Shown: positions 37,409-50,858 of the stretch, piece after piece | Position numbering within the stretch: position 1 is the stretch's first letter | How the letters are laid out: each line of letters opens with the position of its first letter | Assembly (NCBI GenBank): GCA_946699065.1 | Contig: CAMPDV010001089.1 | Span: 1-64,000, forward strand | DNA length: 64,000 nt | Direction of reading: 5' to 3' | DNA from: Loxodes magnus | Taxonomy: Eukaryota > Ciliophora > Karyorelictea > Loxodida > Loxodidae | Translations under genes and position numbers: made by a program | The notes under the pieces: generated by a model | Database searches by the model: none | What the model was told of the DNA's origin: nothing | What the model saw: only the letters and a program-made list of their open reading frames with translations

Positions 37409-39875
37409 AAGAAAGTAAAAATAATATTCAATTTATATTTTAATAAATAATTTCTAAATAAATAAATAAATTACTTAAAATAGCTTATTAGATACTTTTT
37501 ATATATAATAAAATATAAATTTTACATAACTTATTCATAAAATAAGCAGAATAAAGAGATAATAAATAATGCTTAAATAGTTATATATAAATAAATGGAT
37601 ATTGAAATATGAATTGTAAAGCATAATAATAAATAATTTATTTAACTTTTGATATTAAAGCATTATTTTATATAATTATTTAGTTGAAAATCTTTAAATT
37701 ATTGAACTTAAGCTTGAAAAAGATAAAAAGGAAAACAGCTAGAGTATATAATAAAGAAGTTTAGTAGAGAATTGACGAGTAAAGAATAATTTGGAAACAT
37801 TAAATGACAAGTTTAGGTGTAATAAATAATTTAAAAGAATGTTATAATTATGTTAAAATATTAAGTTTAAATAAAAATATCTCTTTTTATAATATGAAAC
37901 TAAGTTATTTTAATTTGGTCTAAAATTCTTATGTAGTTATCATATAAGCTATACTTAAATAAGAAATATCTTAAATAAATTAAAGTTTCACTTTTTACAA
38001 AAAATAAAGAACTTCATTGATACTATGATCGGTAACATATAATTAGTTTAAATTAGCTATTTTCTAGTTTGTATTCTAATAGATTTATTAAATACTATAA
38101 TAATAATTAAATTTTAAGAACTATTAAAAATAATATAGACCAATCTTATCAATAATCTTATCAAATCACTTTAACCATTTCTATCTTATTCATTTCTATT
38201 AAATTATTTAAACCAAAACTATAATTATAACCATCCCTTAAAAAATCTACTCTTACTTTATTATATAAAATTAAGCCCAAAGCTTCTCTTTAAGTATAGA
38301 AAATAAAAATATTTTTGTTAATAATGAAAAATAAATTATTATTTTATAAAGATTGTATAATAGTAACTAATATATATTTGTATAACTTACTTATTTATAA
38401 AATGTTAAACTTATTTAGTTAATTAATAAATTAAATAACTTTCTATATGATAGAAGTAACTTATACCCTTTATAGTAGCATAATAACCTTAAGATTTTAT
38501 AAAAAAGTAATTAATTAAGATTTTTATAATGTATTAATCTCTATATGGTTATACTAATATTAAAGGATCATAATACTATTGGTTAAATAGATTGATTCTA
38601 AATGTTATATCTTAGTGTTGATTATTTAAAAATTAATTAATTTTAAGATATTATAAAATTGAATATCTCAAATAAAGTTTATTCTTAATGGTTTAATATT
38701 AAAAAGATAGTAGAAGGATTTTATTAAATTCGCTAAGAATTTAAATTAAATGTTAGGTTTGATTAATATAATATGTTAAATTGAATATATTAATCCTTTA
38801 TTATATATTTTAATATATTTAATAAGACTTAATTTTATTAGAATATTAATGAAAATTAGAATAAATAAAATATTTTATCTTTTTTATTTTTAGTTTATAT
38901 GAATAAAGATATTTAGTGTTATTGATTTATTTTATTCTCTTTTTCATTAACTTTGTTGACTGAAAGTTAAATAAAAGATTAAATATTTTAGTTATCTATT
39001 AAAAAATATTTTCCAGTTCTCTTGATGATTTACTTTTGAGCTGTTTATTTCTGCTTAGTTATTGAAGTAAAGCTTTTATTAATGAATGGTTTTTTAAAAT
39101 GAATATCTTTTAAGTTTTTTATTTTTCAGTTTAGATATTAATTTAACAAAATAGTTTTAATCTCTTTTGAATAAATAATTCAATGAATTACAATAATAGC
39201 AAGAATTGTTTTATTTTTTACTTATAAATTGAATATCTTCTATTATCATTCAATCTTTAACTCTTTCTTTAATTAAGTAGAAAAATGATTTTAACTGCCT
39301 AATCCTCTTGTTTATTGAAATATTTGATTTTAGTGATAGGCTTAATTTGAGGTGAGTTTTGTGGGTTGATGGTTAAGAATTGATCTGTTTGTTGAGATAA
39401 ATGTTGATGGTATTTGTGGATTTGTTAATTGACTATAATGTTGATATATTGCATAGTTATATTAAATATATTGATAGTTATAATATGTTGAATTATAAGT
39501 TAAGTATTTGAATAAAAAGATTACAATATAAGTGTATTTATTTTGTAATAATTTAAAGTTTGATTTGATTTATACTTTATGTTGTATATCTAATTAAAGT
39601 AAAGAAAATTGTAGATTAAACATAAATTTAAAATTATAAATATCTAAATTTATTATTCTTTTATTTAGATATTTAATTATAGACAAATATTTATCGTTAT
39701 AAATTTAAAAAATTAGAATTTTATCTCTAATTTTATTTTAATTTAAATTAAGAAAAAAGTAGATTGGAATTATATAAAGTTTAATAAAATCTGATTTAAA
39801 ATGATAGAATTATTTTAAATGTTTACCTTAATAATAAACTATAATATAGATTTTTTAAAAGTAATCAAAATATTA
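37409..39875. other. AT-rich spacer of second unit B
   Basis: Nearly identical to 9892-12360; no gene seen. Confidence 0.45.
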
Positions 39876-40272
39876 TCAATCTCTTAAGAAACTAAATTTA
39901 TAATTTGTTCATGTTTATTTTTATTTTTTACATTGAGGAAGTAGAAATAAATTAAATTTAATATCTTAAAATAAATCTTTTTACAGTAGAGTTATTTTAG
40001 TATCTCTCTAAAATAGATAGTAAATAATATATTTTATAGATACAAATTGTTAAATAAAATTTCATCTATATAAAAATAATATTTACTATCTATTATAGAG
40101 ATATAAAATAATTAAGTCTTAAGTATAATTTGAGATAGCCTTTCTATAGTAAAATATGTATATAAAATATATTATTTTTATGGCTTTTAATATTTAAAAA
40201 TATAGATAGTTTTTAAATAAATTTATCTTATTTTCATTTATTTTTATCTATAGAAAACTAATAAAAAATTAA
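39876..40272. mobile_element. Hairpin-bearing insert (MITE-like), second copy
   Basis: Twin of 12361-12745, with the same inverted-repeat arms (AATAGATAGTAAATA and TATTTACTATCTATT). Carried by the unit duplication, so it gives no independent evidence of mobility. Confidence 0.45.
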
Positions 40273-43030
40273 TAATAAAAATTGTATAATCTGAGTTAAA
40301 TAAAATACTTAGCTAAATTAATAATTTAATAACTAATTCCTACCTTTAAGTGTGATAAAACTAATTAATTATTAACATTTTGAAGCATAATTACTATGAT
40401 AAGTTATTTTAATCTTTATATTTAATAAAATTTACATTTTATATATATTTTAATTTTAACTAAGAGTAGATATTAATTGCAATCTGCTATAACTTATATT
40501 TATCACATTTCAAGATTGCTTAAATAGACAAATATATCAACATTTTTAAACTAAACTAATCTATTATACTAAGAGCAGCTAGCTTTAATACAAACTATTA
40601 AATTAACATTTTAAAAATTAAACTAACCTAAAATATTTAATGAAGGTATGAAGCATACCTATAAAAGTAAAACATGTAATTCAAATTAATTTAAAAGAGA
40701 AATTATCAAATAATAATAAAATAATTTGATAAAAGTTAAAAGCTGAAGTAAAGAATTATTATACTATTTTACAATATTATATTTTAACTTTTACAAAATA
40801 CAGATTTATTATGAACAAAATTACCTTGCAACAGTAAAAACTCTTATGCAAAATTACAAATATACAAATATAACCAATAAATAAACACATTAAACATAAA
40901 GAGAGAAAATTCTATTTACAAAATATTTAAAACTATCTAAAAATATTAAAAAGTACAATCCTCCATAAAATAAACATAAACTTCATAAAAAATTTAAATT
41001 TATTTCATTCTAATTATTCAAAATATCTTAAATAAAAATATCATTAAACCCTAATTAAATTAAAAATATTTCATAAAATAACTTAAATTTTATTTTTAAA
41101 AAAGATTAAAAAAATTGATATATTATTTGAAAATCTAAATAAAAATATATTTATTAAAAAACAGATAACTGCTAAGCTTGCTTTAATTACATTAAATGAA
41201 TAACAATCATTAATAAATATTTAATTTTTTTAAGTTTCTAGTGATTAATTAATAAGATAATTAATGTTTAAGAAATTTCTCTTTATTTATACTTAGTTTA
41301 ATAAAGCAAATAATAAATAAAATTAGAAATTTATAAGATTTTTTAATTAATCTTTAATAACTTACATTAGTCTGATTATATAACATAATATTTTTCTTGT
41401 TTCTTTTGAATTACTAAAATATCTTTTATATATGTTTACTTTTTCTTGAATTCATTTTTTTAATATTTTATTTTATTTAGCTATGAGTCATATATAATTT
41501 GTAAATTTATTATAATAGTTTTTTAGTGGTTTTCTTTTGAAAGAATTTTGAAGCTAATTAAGATTAAACTTATTTAATAGATATTTAAAACTAAAATAAT
41601 TAAAAAATTTATGTTTACAATATACATTTTATTAGATTAATTATATAAAATCATATTTAATGCTATACTTAAATCTTCATTAGAATAAATAGAATTTAAT
41701 AAAAAATAATTTAAATTTAAATTAAAAAATACAATTATAAGTTAATAAGTTTTAGAAGCAAAGAAAATGAGAATAAAAATTAAAACAAGAAATTAATTAT
41801 AAATTAATTATTATTTTATAAGCTAAAATAACTTAATAAAAATAAATAATCATATTTTTAACTACTAACTTAGTTATTTAACTCTATTTATTTTCATATT
41901 ATCTGATATTTTATTATAATAGTAAAAAATTTAAATACAATTATAATTACTATGCATATAATTTAAAAAGTTAACTATGCAAAAAATAAGTAACTAAAAT
42001 GAAAAGTAATTAAGTTGTTATAATGAATAAAGACTCTTTGTAAATAAATAACAAAACATTTACTTTAATAAAGAGTATTTGCTGAATCACATTGTATTAC
42101 ATAGTATTCATCAATTCATTATAATAAATATAGGGTTAAATTAAAAGAAAATCATAATTTGGCTATAAAAAGGCTATTTATTTTATAAACATTTTCATAA
42201 TGTTTTTTAAGAAAGTTCAGATAAAGTTCTATATTTTCTTTTTCTAAGCCTTTAAAATATTTTTTAATTCTATTATATAAAATTATAAAAAGTAATCCAA
42301 AATTGATATTTAAATTTAATTATTTTTGACTTTAACAGATATTTTTAAATATTTTATTAATTGATAAATAGCTATTTCGAAAGATAAATTTTAATTAAAA
42401 TATTTTTACTCATTATTGATTAAAGCATATTTTAGTTTTATTTTACAAAAATAGTATTAAATAAAAATTAAATACCCAGCTTTTTATTAAGATAGAAAAA
42501 CTATAAGAAAATATTTATTAAATGTTCTTAAATTAACCTTTTATTTCTTTTGTTTATAATTTTAATTGTAAGAAATTAATTTTGAATAATGACATAAGTT
42601 TTACCTATGAATTTTGATATAAAGCATACGAAATAATATTAAGTAAAATAAAGTAAGATATTAAAATCATACTACTGTTGAAAAAATCTGCTTAAAAAGA
42701 TTTAGAAAGTAAAAAAGTAAATTAAATAATCCATCATTTAGATTTAAATGTAAATAACTTTATCTACTCTCAATATAATATTATTATAAAAATTGTATTC
42801 CTGAATGTTTTATAATAATTATTTAACATAAATCTAAATATTAAAATTAGCTTAAAATGTAAAATATATGTTAATTACTTAGGTTATGGTAAGTAAAATT
42901 TAATCTACTTATAGTAAATTATTATTGCTTTTTAAATTTAAGTTATTTTATTAAAAATAAAAAGTTTACTAAACTTTTTATAATAATTAAGTTAGGAATT
43001 ATTCTTTAATTATTTATTTTTAATATTTTA
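40273..43030. other. AT-rich spacer of second unit B, second part
   Basis: Nearly identical to 12746-15490; no gene seen. The R1 target site near 41915 is empty and reads uninterrupted. Confidence 0.45.
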
Positions 43031-43850
43031 TTAAGATTAAGAGAAATTAATAGGAAACAAAGGAAAAACCGTAGACGGATTATTGTTCGACCTAGGTAAA
43101 GAAGAGAATTTTATATTTGAATAATGCTGCACAGCAATAAAAGTAGAATTAAAAATTGAAGACAAAGAAATATTTATAGATGATGGTAATAACAATTAAA
43201 AAGGAAAGAAAAACATTAATCGTGCAATATGAGAATATAGAGTATATGTAGAAGATAGAAAGGATGGAGTAAATGATAACAACATTACAATATAGAAAAA
43301 CATGATTTGATGAATATGTAGTAGGCCCACCTAACTACCTGAGATATAATAAAAATAGAAAAGAAGAAATATGTTACCTATTTAGAATAAGAGCGAGATG
43401 TAATGGGAGTTAGGATTGTTTAAAAGAAAGACACCTAGTTATGACAAGTCAGTGCCCTTTCTGTAGCAATGCAAGAGAAAACGAAAGACATATCATAGAA
43501 AACTGTTCAGAATACAAAGAAGGAAGATAATAATTTATCTGAAATCTTAGAGCATCAGGAGTAGAGAGATAAAGAATGGAACTATTTGATATAATATGAA
43601 GAACGGCCAAATTCGAGAAATTCATTAGAATCTAAGAAAAGTAAAAAGAGTTAAAGCTGACTTGATAATATAAAAGATTATATCAAAAATATATTAGAAA
43701 AAAGGAAAAGAGGATATATAGAAAAGAAAATTGAATGCAAAAGAGAAATAGGAAAAGACTATAGAGCAGGAAAAGGATAATTTTTATGAATGTATAAAAG
43801 CTTGATCAAGAAGAAAAGAATTAGAAATGAAAATTAATAAGATAGTTTTA
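43031..43850 (+). mobile_element. REP-like LINE fragment with deleted 3' end
   Basis: Twin of 15491-16520 up to about 43835, including the finger CPFCSNARENERHIIENC. Just after ATGAAAATTAATAAGATA the sequence jumps to spacer that lies about 600 bases further on in unit B, so the LINE tail and its stem-loop are lost. The junction has microhomology (ATAAGATA). An extra base after the finger shifts the frame. The 60-codon standard-code frame at 43827-44009 is a product of this junction, not a gene. Confidence 0.65.
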
Positions 43851-44005
43851 AATATTCTTTCCTATTATAAGGATTCTTCCTTTTATTTAAATTATTTAAA
43901 TTTATTATATCTTTTATTTTCAATCTATATTATCATAATCAAACTATCTCTTATATTATTTTTTTATTTGTTAAGTATTATATTATATTATATAATTGAA
44001 TTTAA

Positions 44006-44300
44006 ATAGAGAGGAGAAATCCTTCCACTGTGATTAATAGAAACTCTAGTACCAGAAAGTAGCCCATGTGAAGACTGAAACAGAATCTTGGCAGAAGCCA
44101 AGGATGTCAAGACCGAGGCATCAAGTAACGATATGTTGAACGATGCCTGAGGTTAAGGTCTTTTTAGGGAAGCATTCCGACACTGGCCCTATAAGAAACA
44201 AGAATTTCAAAGGGATGATAGCGAAGTGAAGAATGTAATGTAATACATTTTTAAACTTTAATAAAAGAGCTGCGCCTTCGTAGTACTAAGCGCTTTATAA
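44006..44300 (+). mobile_element. SINE-like retroelement R3 (second copy)
   Basis: Twin of 17066-17370, ending with GAGCTGCGCC-TTCG and AAGCGC. Inherited with the duplicated unit. Confidence 0.6.
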
Positions 44301-44792
44301 TCTTAGTTTTTTTTAATTCAAATTTTGTTCCCTCATGCGAAAACCTAGTCCTTTGACAAAACATTCAAATAAATTTGGGTAGAAGGTTCTAAACATAAGC
44401 AATAGGTTGAAAGAAGTATATTTTTAGATTTTTAAGCTTCAAATTTCTAACTTCAGTCGAAATTTACTGATAAAGAATAGCTTGAGAAAACTCATCTACT
44501 TGGAACAAGAAATTAAAATAATGCAAAATGAAAATTTAAAAATAAATTTTAGGGCAACTTGATTTGAACAGTTGTAGATATCGAAAAAGAAAAATTAAAG
44601 TATAATTAGAAATGTTTAAAAATAAATAAAATTATGATTTCATGAAGTAGAAAATCTAAACAGAGACTCAAAAAAAAATAAATAGAAGATAAGAAGTTTT
44701 ACTTTCTTATTATATAAAGAACAAAATTTGGATAAGCAATCAAAGCTGAATCAATATAATAAAATATTATTATTATATATATTAATTTTAAA
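44301..44792. other. Spacer between R3 and R2, second copy
   Basis: Matches 17371-17860; no gene seen. Confidence 0.4.
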
Positions 44793-45100
44793 TAGGGAGA
44801 AACAATTCTCTAACTGAGATTTAATTTAATTATGTAGCCAGGAAATACCATGGACGAAAAACCGAACAAGAATCTCATAGAAGACAAGAGAAGATAAGAC
44901 TGAAGAAGCATCAAGTAAAGTTAATGATTAAAGATGCCAGATATTAAGGTCTCTTAGGGAGGATTCTGATCACGGCTCTATAGAAGACAAGACATACAAA
45001 GGAATGTTAGCACTTTGGAAGACTTCAGTAAAGAGATATTTAAACCTTAAAAATCTTTACTAAAGAACTGCATGTTATTGAGGTGCTACGTGGTCTATAA
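44793..45100 (+). mobile_element. SINE-like retroelement R2 (fourth copy)
   Basis: Matches 17861-18169. The stem-loop is mutated (GAACTGCATG-TTATTG-AGGTGC). Confidence 0.6.
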
Positions 45101-45191
45101 TCTTATTTATTAATTTATATAATATAAAAAGGTTTACTTTACTAATTTAAATCTATTTAAAATATGATTATGATTGTATAAATTTAAAAAG

Positions 45192-45208
45192 ATAGCCGTT
45201 ATTCACAA
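45192..45208 (+). promoter_or_regulatory. Conserved upstream element of copy 6
   Basis: ATAGCCGTTATTCACAA (one change, T to C) 59 bases before the ATG at 45251. Confidence 0.5.
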
Positions 45209-45250
45209 ATTAAGTATAAATAGTCTAATAAAATAAAAAATTATAATAAA

Positions 45251-47086
45251 ATGTAAAGTGGGACTGATTAATCAACTAGTAACTAAAACTATACGCTAGA
45301 TAATCCAAACTAATAGTCCTCTTCTAATCAATAATAAGAAGAATCTAATAGACACCAAGAAACTTAAGTACCAGTCCAAATATAAAGTCATTTAACTTAA
45401 GATTAAAATTAAAAAAATAATTTGATAAATTAAAAAGAATAAAAAAAAGACTATTAAGATTAAGAAATAACGCTTCCAATGAAGAGATTTCGTGAACACT
45501 TAAACTAAGAAGAAGAACTTTCTTAAGAATAATAAAGCACTAAGTAGTTTTAAAATAGTAAACAAACTTTATTTTCTAATTCTTATATTCTTCAAAATAT
45601 TTGTTAGTTCCTTAAAAATATCGATATAAGTAGACTACAGTAAGTTAATAAATTTCTAAATAAGTTTAAATATTAATATAAAAAATTAGAAATAAAATAA
45701 TATTCAAGTAATAAAGAATACGTTTAAAATAAAAAAAACTGAACTCTCAAAGAAATTTTATAATCTGATACTAAAATTCTGTATATTGATACTTAGAAAT
45801 GATAATAAGAAAATTAAGCAAAAGAAATCTTTCAATAAATAAAAAAATGTTTAGAACTAAAATTAAATTTACATCAAAAAGGATTTAAATTAGTATAAGA
45901 AATTCATTTACTTGAACTAAATAATTTACATAAAACCTTTCAAGAATATATATCAAAATGCTCAAATCTAAAAAAATTAGTTTTAAGTATTTTCAATCTT
46001 TAAGAAGAAAATTTAAATTTTTTGTAAAACTTGACTCATTTATAATCCTTAGAAGTCTAAGACATAAATAAAAAATAGATAACAGGAAAGTTTTTACTAG
46101 ACTACTGTTTAGATTTAAATTTAAAGGAACTAATTATATTTAGTGAAGAAATTAATCAAGAAATTTTAGTATAGTACTTGAAATAAAAAGGAAGCTTATT
46201 AGAAGAAATAAACAATAACTTTTATGAGAATATTGACAAGTATATTGATTTTTGTCCTAATTTAAATAAAATTGACTCTTATCAATTAGAAAGCCCTTAC
46301 GACTAATTCATATTGAAGTTAAAAAACTTTAACCTTAGCTATTTAGCAATTTATCGAAACTTATAAATGTAAACAATATAAGAATTATTTTCTAAGTAGC
46401 ATAATAAATTATAACATATTGAGATTTTTGATTGCTATAATTTTAATGATAATCAACTGATATCTTTATTGTAAAACTGTCCTAGTTTAGAATCTATTAT
46501 ATTGACTTCATTATAAGAACTTACTAATACATCTTTGAAGAAAATAGGAGATTATGGATAAAACTATAAAGAAATATCCTTTATTTCTATTAGCCAACTT
46601 TCTAATAAAACTCTACGTTATATTTTTGAGAATTGTAGAAAACTAACTAAATTATCTCTTAATTAAATGAAAAAAATGAAAAATAAGACTTTATAATCTT
46701 TGAGTTAAAACTGTAAGGAGTTAGAAATCTTAGACTTGGCATTATGTAAAATGTTAGATGAGAATTGAATAGATGAAATAGTTAAAATTAACAAATTAAA
46801 ATAATTAGATTTTTATTACATTGAACTAAGTAACAAAGATTTAGTATAAATAGTAACTAACTGTAAACAATTAAAAATTTTAAATATTTGCGATTCAAAG
46901 GATGTTACATAGGAAGGTTTTCCACTTTGTGATTAAGAGGGATAAGAATACTCTTTTTGAAGAAATCTTAAATATTTAAATATTAGAGGAACGTCAATAA
47001 GTGAATAATGGGCTAATAAACTTAAATAGAAGTTTGTAAGGATGACAATTTACTATAATGTTGAGGAAGATAGCATTCAAACTTGA
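45251..47086 (+). CDS. F-box/LRR protein, copy 6 (type A)
   Basis: 611 codons from ATG TAA AGT GGG to TGA 47084-47086, no frame shift. The LRR half is nearly identical to copies 1 and 4; the N-terminal tail resembles copy 3, so the gene looks like a mosaic. F-box at about 106-145, then Cys-type LRRs (NCPSLESIIL, NCRKLTKLSL, NCKELEILDL, NCKQLKILNI). In-frame TGAs: 45740 and 45800 (possible intron 45708-45818), 46766 (LDEN-TGA-I) and 46958 (PF-TGA-RNL). The short stretch YKEISFISISQLSNKTLRYI at about 46570 matches copy 7 better than copies 1 and 4, a sign of gene conversion. Role by family: SCF substrate receptor. Confidence 0.73.
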
Positions 47087-50000
47087 AAGAAAGTAAAGAA
47101 CAATAAATATTTAATTTTATATTTTAATAAATAAAATTACTTAAAATAGCTTATTAAGATACTTTTTATATTGCATTATAAAATATAATCTTTACATAAC
47201 TTTGTTCGTAATAAGCAGAATAAAGTTATAATAAATAATGCTTCAGTTGTTATATATAAATAAATAACTATTGAAATATGAATTGTAAAGCATAATAATA
47301 AATAAAATATTTAGCTTTTGATATTAAAACATTATTTTATATAATTATTTAATTGATAATCTTTAAGATATTGAACTTAAGCTTGAAAAAGATAAAAAGG
47401 AAAATAGCTAGAGTATATAATAATGAAGTTTAATAGAGAATTGATAAGAAAAGAATAGTTTAGAAACAGTAAATGACAAGTTTAGGTGTATTAAATAATT
47501 TAAAAGAATGTTATAATTATGCTAAGATATTAAGTTTAAATTAAATATCTCTTATTATAATACGAAACTAACTATTTAATTTGGTCTAAAATTCTTATGT
47601 AGTTATTATATAAGTTATTCTTAAATAAAAAATTAATATCTTAATAAATTAAAGTTTCGCTTTTTACAAAAAATAATTTCATTGATACTATTTAGAGATC
47701 GATAACATATAATTGTTTAAATTAGCAATTTTCTAGTTTGTATTCTAATAGATTTATTAAATACGCTAATAATAATTAAATTTTAAGAATTATTAAAAAT
47801 TATATAGATCAACCTTATCAATAATCTTATAAAATCACTTTAACCATTTTTATCTTTAGTGTTGATTTATTTAAAAATTAATTTATTGTAAGATGATATA
47901 CAATTTAATATCTCAAATAAAGTTTATTTCTAAAGGCTTAATATTAAGAAGATGGTAGATTTTATAAAATTTCTTATAAAACAAGAATTAAAGTTAGTAT
48001 TAGCTTTAATTAATATAATATCTTATTTTTAATATGATAATCACTTATTATATATTTAGTATATTTAATAAGACTTAAATTATTTACATTTTAATTAAAA
48101 TTCTAATAAATCAAAATAAAACATTTTATATTTTTTATTTTATTAATATGAAAAACAATTTATTGTTCTTGATTGATTTTATTCTCCTTTCCATTAACTT
48201 AATTGACTGAAGGTTAAATAAAAAGCCTAAATATCTTTGTTAATAATTAAAAATTTTATAAATTTCTCTTAATGATTTACTTTTGACCTCTTGATTTGGC
48301 CTAGTTATTGAAGTAAAGCATATTAATGAATGATATTTGAAAATGATTATGGTTTTAAGTTTTTTGTATTTTAGATATGAATTTGGAAAAAGTTAGTGAC
48401 AGTATATTTGTTGATAGGTTGGATTAGTTGTGTTTAGAAATATATTGATAGTTATATGTATAATATGTTTAAATTTAGTAAAATGAAATATTTGAATATT
48501 ACAATATAAATGATTTTCTAATGATTTAAACTTTGATTTTATTTATACTTTAATATTGTTGCATATCTTTTATCCAATTAAAGTAAAGAAAATAGTAGTT
48601 TAAGCATAAATTTAAACTTAAATATCTAGATTTTGGATAGTTTGATTTAAATATATTGATTAGAGGTATTTATCGTTATAAAATCTAAATACTAGCCTTT
48701 GAATTGTAATTTTGATTTAATTGGAATGATATAAAGTTTAATAAAGTCTGATTTAAAATAATAGAATGATTTTAAATGTTTATAATAATTATAAATATAC
48801 TAAGTTATAATATAGATTTGTTTAAAACTAATCAAAATATTATAACTAATACCATTAAAATTGCATAATCTGAGTTAATAAATAAATTAATAATTTAATA
48901 ACTAGTTTATACTTTTATATGTCATCAAATTAATTAATTATTAACTAAACCATTATTAATATCATCACTTATATTCATCTTTATACTTAATACTATTTAC
49001 ATCATATTTTCATTTAACATTTAACTAACTTATATTTATACTACCATTGCTTAAAGAGCCAAATATTCAATATTTTTAAATTACTAATCTATTATACTAA
49101 GAGCAATCAGCTTTAATACTAACTATTTTATCAATTAACATCTAAAAATGTAAGAAATGCTAAATATTTAAAGAAGGTATGAAGCATATCTATAAGCTAA
49201 AAGAAGTAATTAAAATAAATCTAAAAAGAGAAATTACAAAATAATAATAAAACTATTTTATAAAAGTTAAAAGCTGTAAAAATAGCAGAGTAAAGAAACA
49301 TTATAACTATTTTTAGCATTTATTACAATATTATATTTTAACTTTCAGAAAATCTAGATTTATTATTTTAAAATTAGGTTGTAAGAATATCAAACTTTTA
49401 TGCAAAATTATAAAATTATATTCAAATTAAAAAACATATACAATTACAACCAATACATTAAAAATTAATAGATTAAAGATCTATTTAAGAAATTATTTTA
49501 AAAAATTTAAAAATATTAAAAAAGTAGAATTCTCCAAGAAATTTAAATAATATCAATTTAATTCTAAGAAATTTAAAATATATTTAATAGATAGTAATGT
49601 CATTAAAGCCTAATCAAAATCTCATAAAATTATTAAATCTTTATTAAAAAAGAAAAAAATTAAAAAATGGATATTTTAATTTGAAAATCTAATAAAAATA
49701 TATTTATTAAAATTAAAGATAAGTGATAAGCTTGCTTTAATTACATTCAAAGAATAGCACTAATTAATAAATATTTAATTTTTTAAAGTTTTTAGTGATT
49801 AATTAATAAAATTTTTACATATTTAAGAAATTTCTCAAATTTACACCTTTGTTTATCAAAGCAAATAATAAATAAAATTATAAGTTTATAAGATTTTTTA
49901 ATTATCTTTTTATAACTTAAAGTAGTTTAACTATTTAAAATAAAATTTTAAAAGTTTCTTATGCTTTGCTAAAATGTTTTTTTTATTCAATGTCTATATT

Positions 50001-50477
50001 TTTATTATTTTTATTTTTTTTTAATCTAAATTTTTTAATATTTTATTTAGATATAAATTATATATAATTTGTATATTTATTTATAATCCTTCTTTAGTGC
50101 TTTTTCTTTTGAAGGAATTTTGAAGCTAATTAAGATTAAACTTGTTTAATAAATATTTAAAACTAAAATAATTTTAAAATTTATGCTTTACAATATAATT
50201 TTATTAGATTAATTATATAAAATCATATTTAATGCTTTACTTAGATCTTCATTAGAATAAATAGAATTTATTAAAAAATTTAAATTATAAAATACAGTTA
50301 TAAGTTAATAAGTTTTAGAAGAAAAGAAAATGAGAATAAAAATTAAAACAAGAAATTAATTCTAAATTTATTATTATTTTATAAGCTAAAAGAACTTAAT
50401 AAAAATAAATAATCATATTTTTAGCTATTAACTTAGTTATTTTAACTCTATTTATTTTCATATTCACTTATATTTTA
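47087..50477. other. AT-rich spacer of third unit A, with internal deletion
   Basis: Matches 1434-5270 but lacks about 440 bases after 47850. The join shares TTTTTATCTT with both sides in unit A (near 2190 and 2635). No gene seen. Confidence 0.45.
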
Positions 50478-50858
50478 TTATAAGAAATAATAAATAAATA
50501 AATTCGATTTCAGAACGCGTAGCACTTTCGTTCGTGCGCAGCTCTTTAAATTAATTTTATTTAATGTCGAAAAAATGTTTTATTGGTCTCTCTATCTTGC
50601 TTCCTCTTCCTGCGGTACGTCCATGTAATTTTTCCTTCCAAAGCATAGGATGCAGTATGCGATTACTGGTACATTTCCCCGACCTATAATGAAGAAAGTT
50701 TACTTCTTGCATTCAGAGTAACCCAGCTTGTCACATCTTCCTTCTCTTGTATTGATTTCTCTTCTTCCGATTTAACCTCCGTCCGCGCTCATTTTTTTGT
50801 TGCCTTGCTGGGCCTCAAAGCAGCATCCGAAGGAGAGGGCTTTCAACCCTATTTAAAT
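50478..50858 (-). mobile_element. SINE-like retroelement R1 (third copy)
   Basis: Same site and orientation as 5271 and 32795. Stem-loop loop altered (GCGCACGAACGAAAG in place of GCACCAACGAG-type). Confidence 0.65.

Larger units (their letters stand above)
27500..45130. repeat. Segmental duplication, right copy (units A+B)
   Basis: Partner of 1-18200. It differs mainly by scattered substitutions, three single-base indels in the type B gene, and a roughly 600-base deletion in the LINE/spacer region at 43.84 kb. Confidence 0.8.

Noticed and set aside
43827-44009. 60-codon plus-strand frame
   Set aside because: Created by the deletion junction between LINE and spacer; absent from the intact unit.
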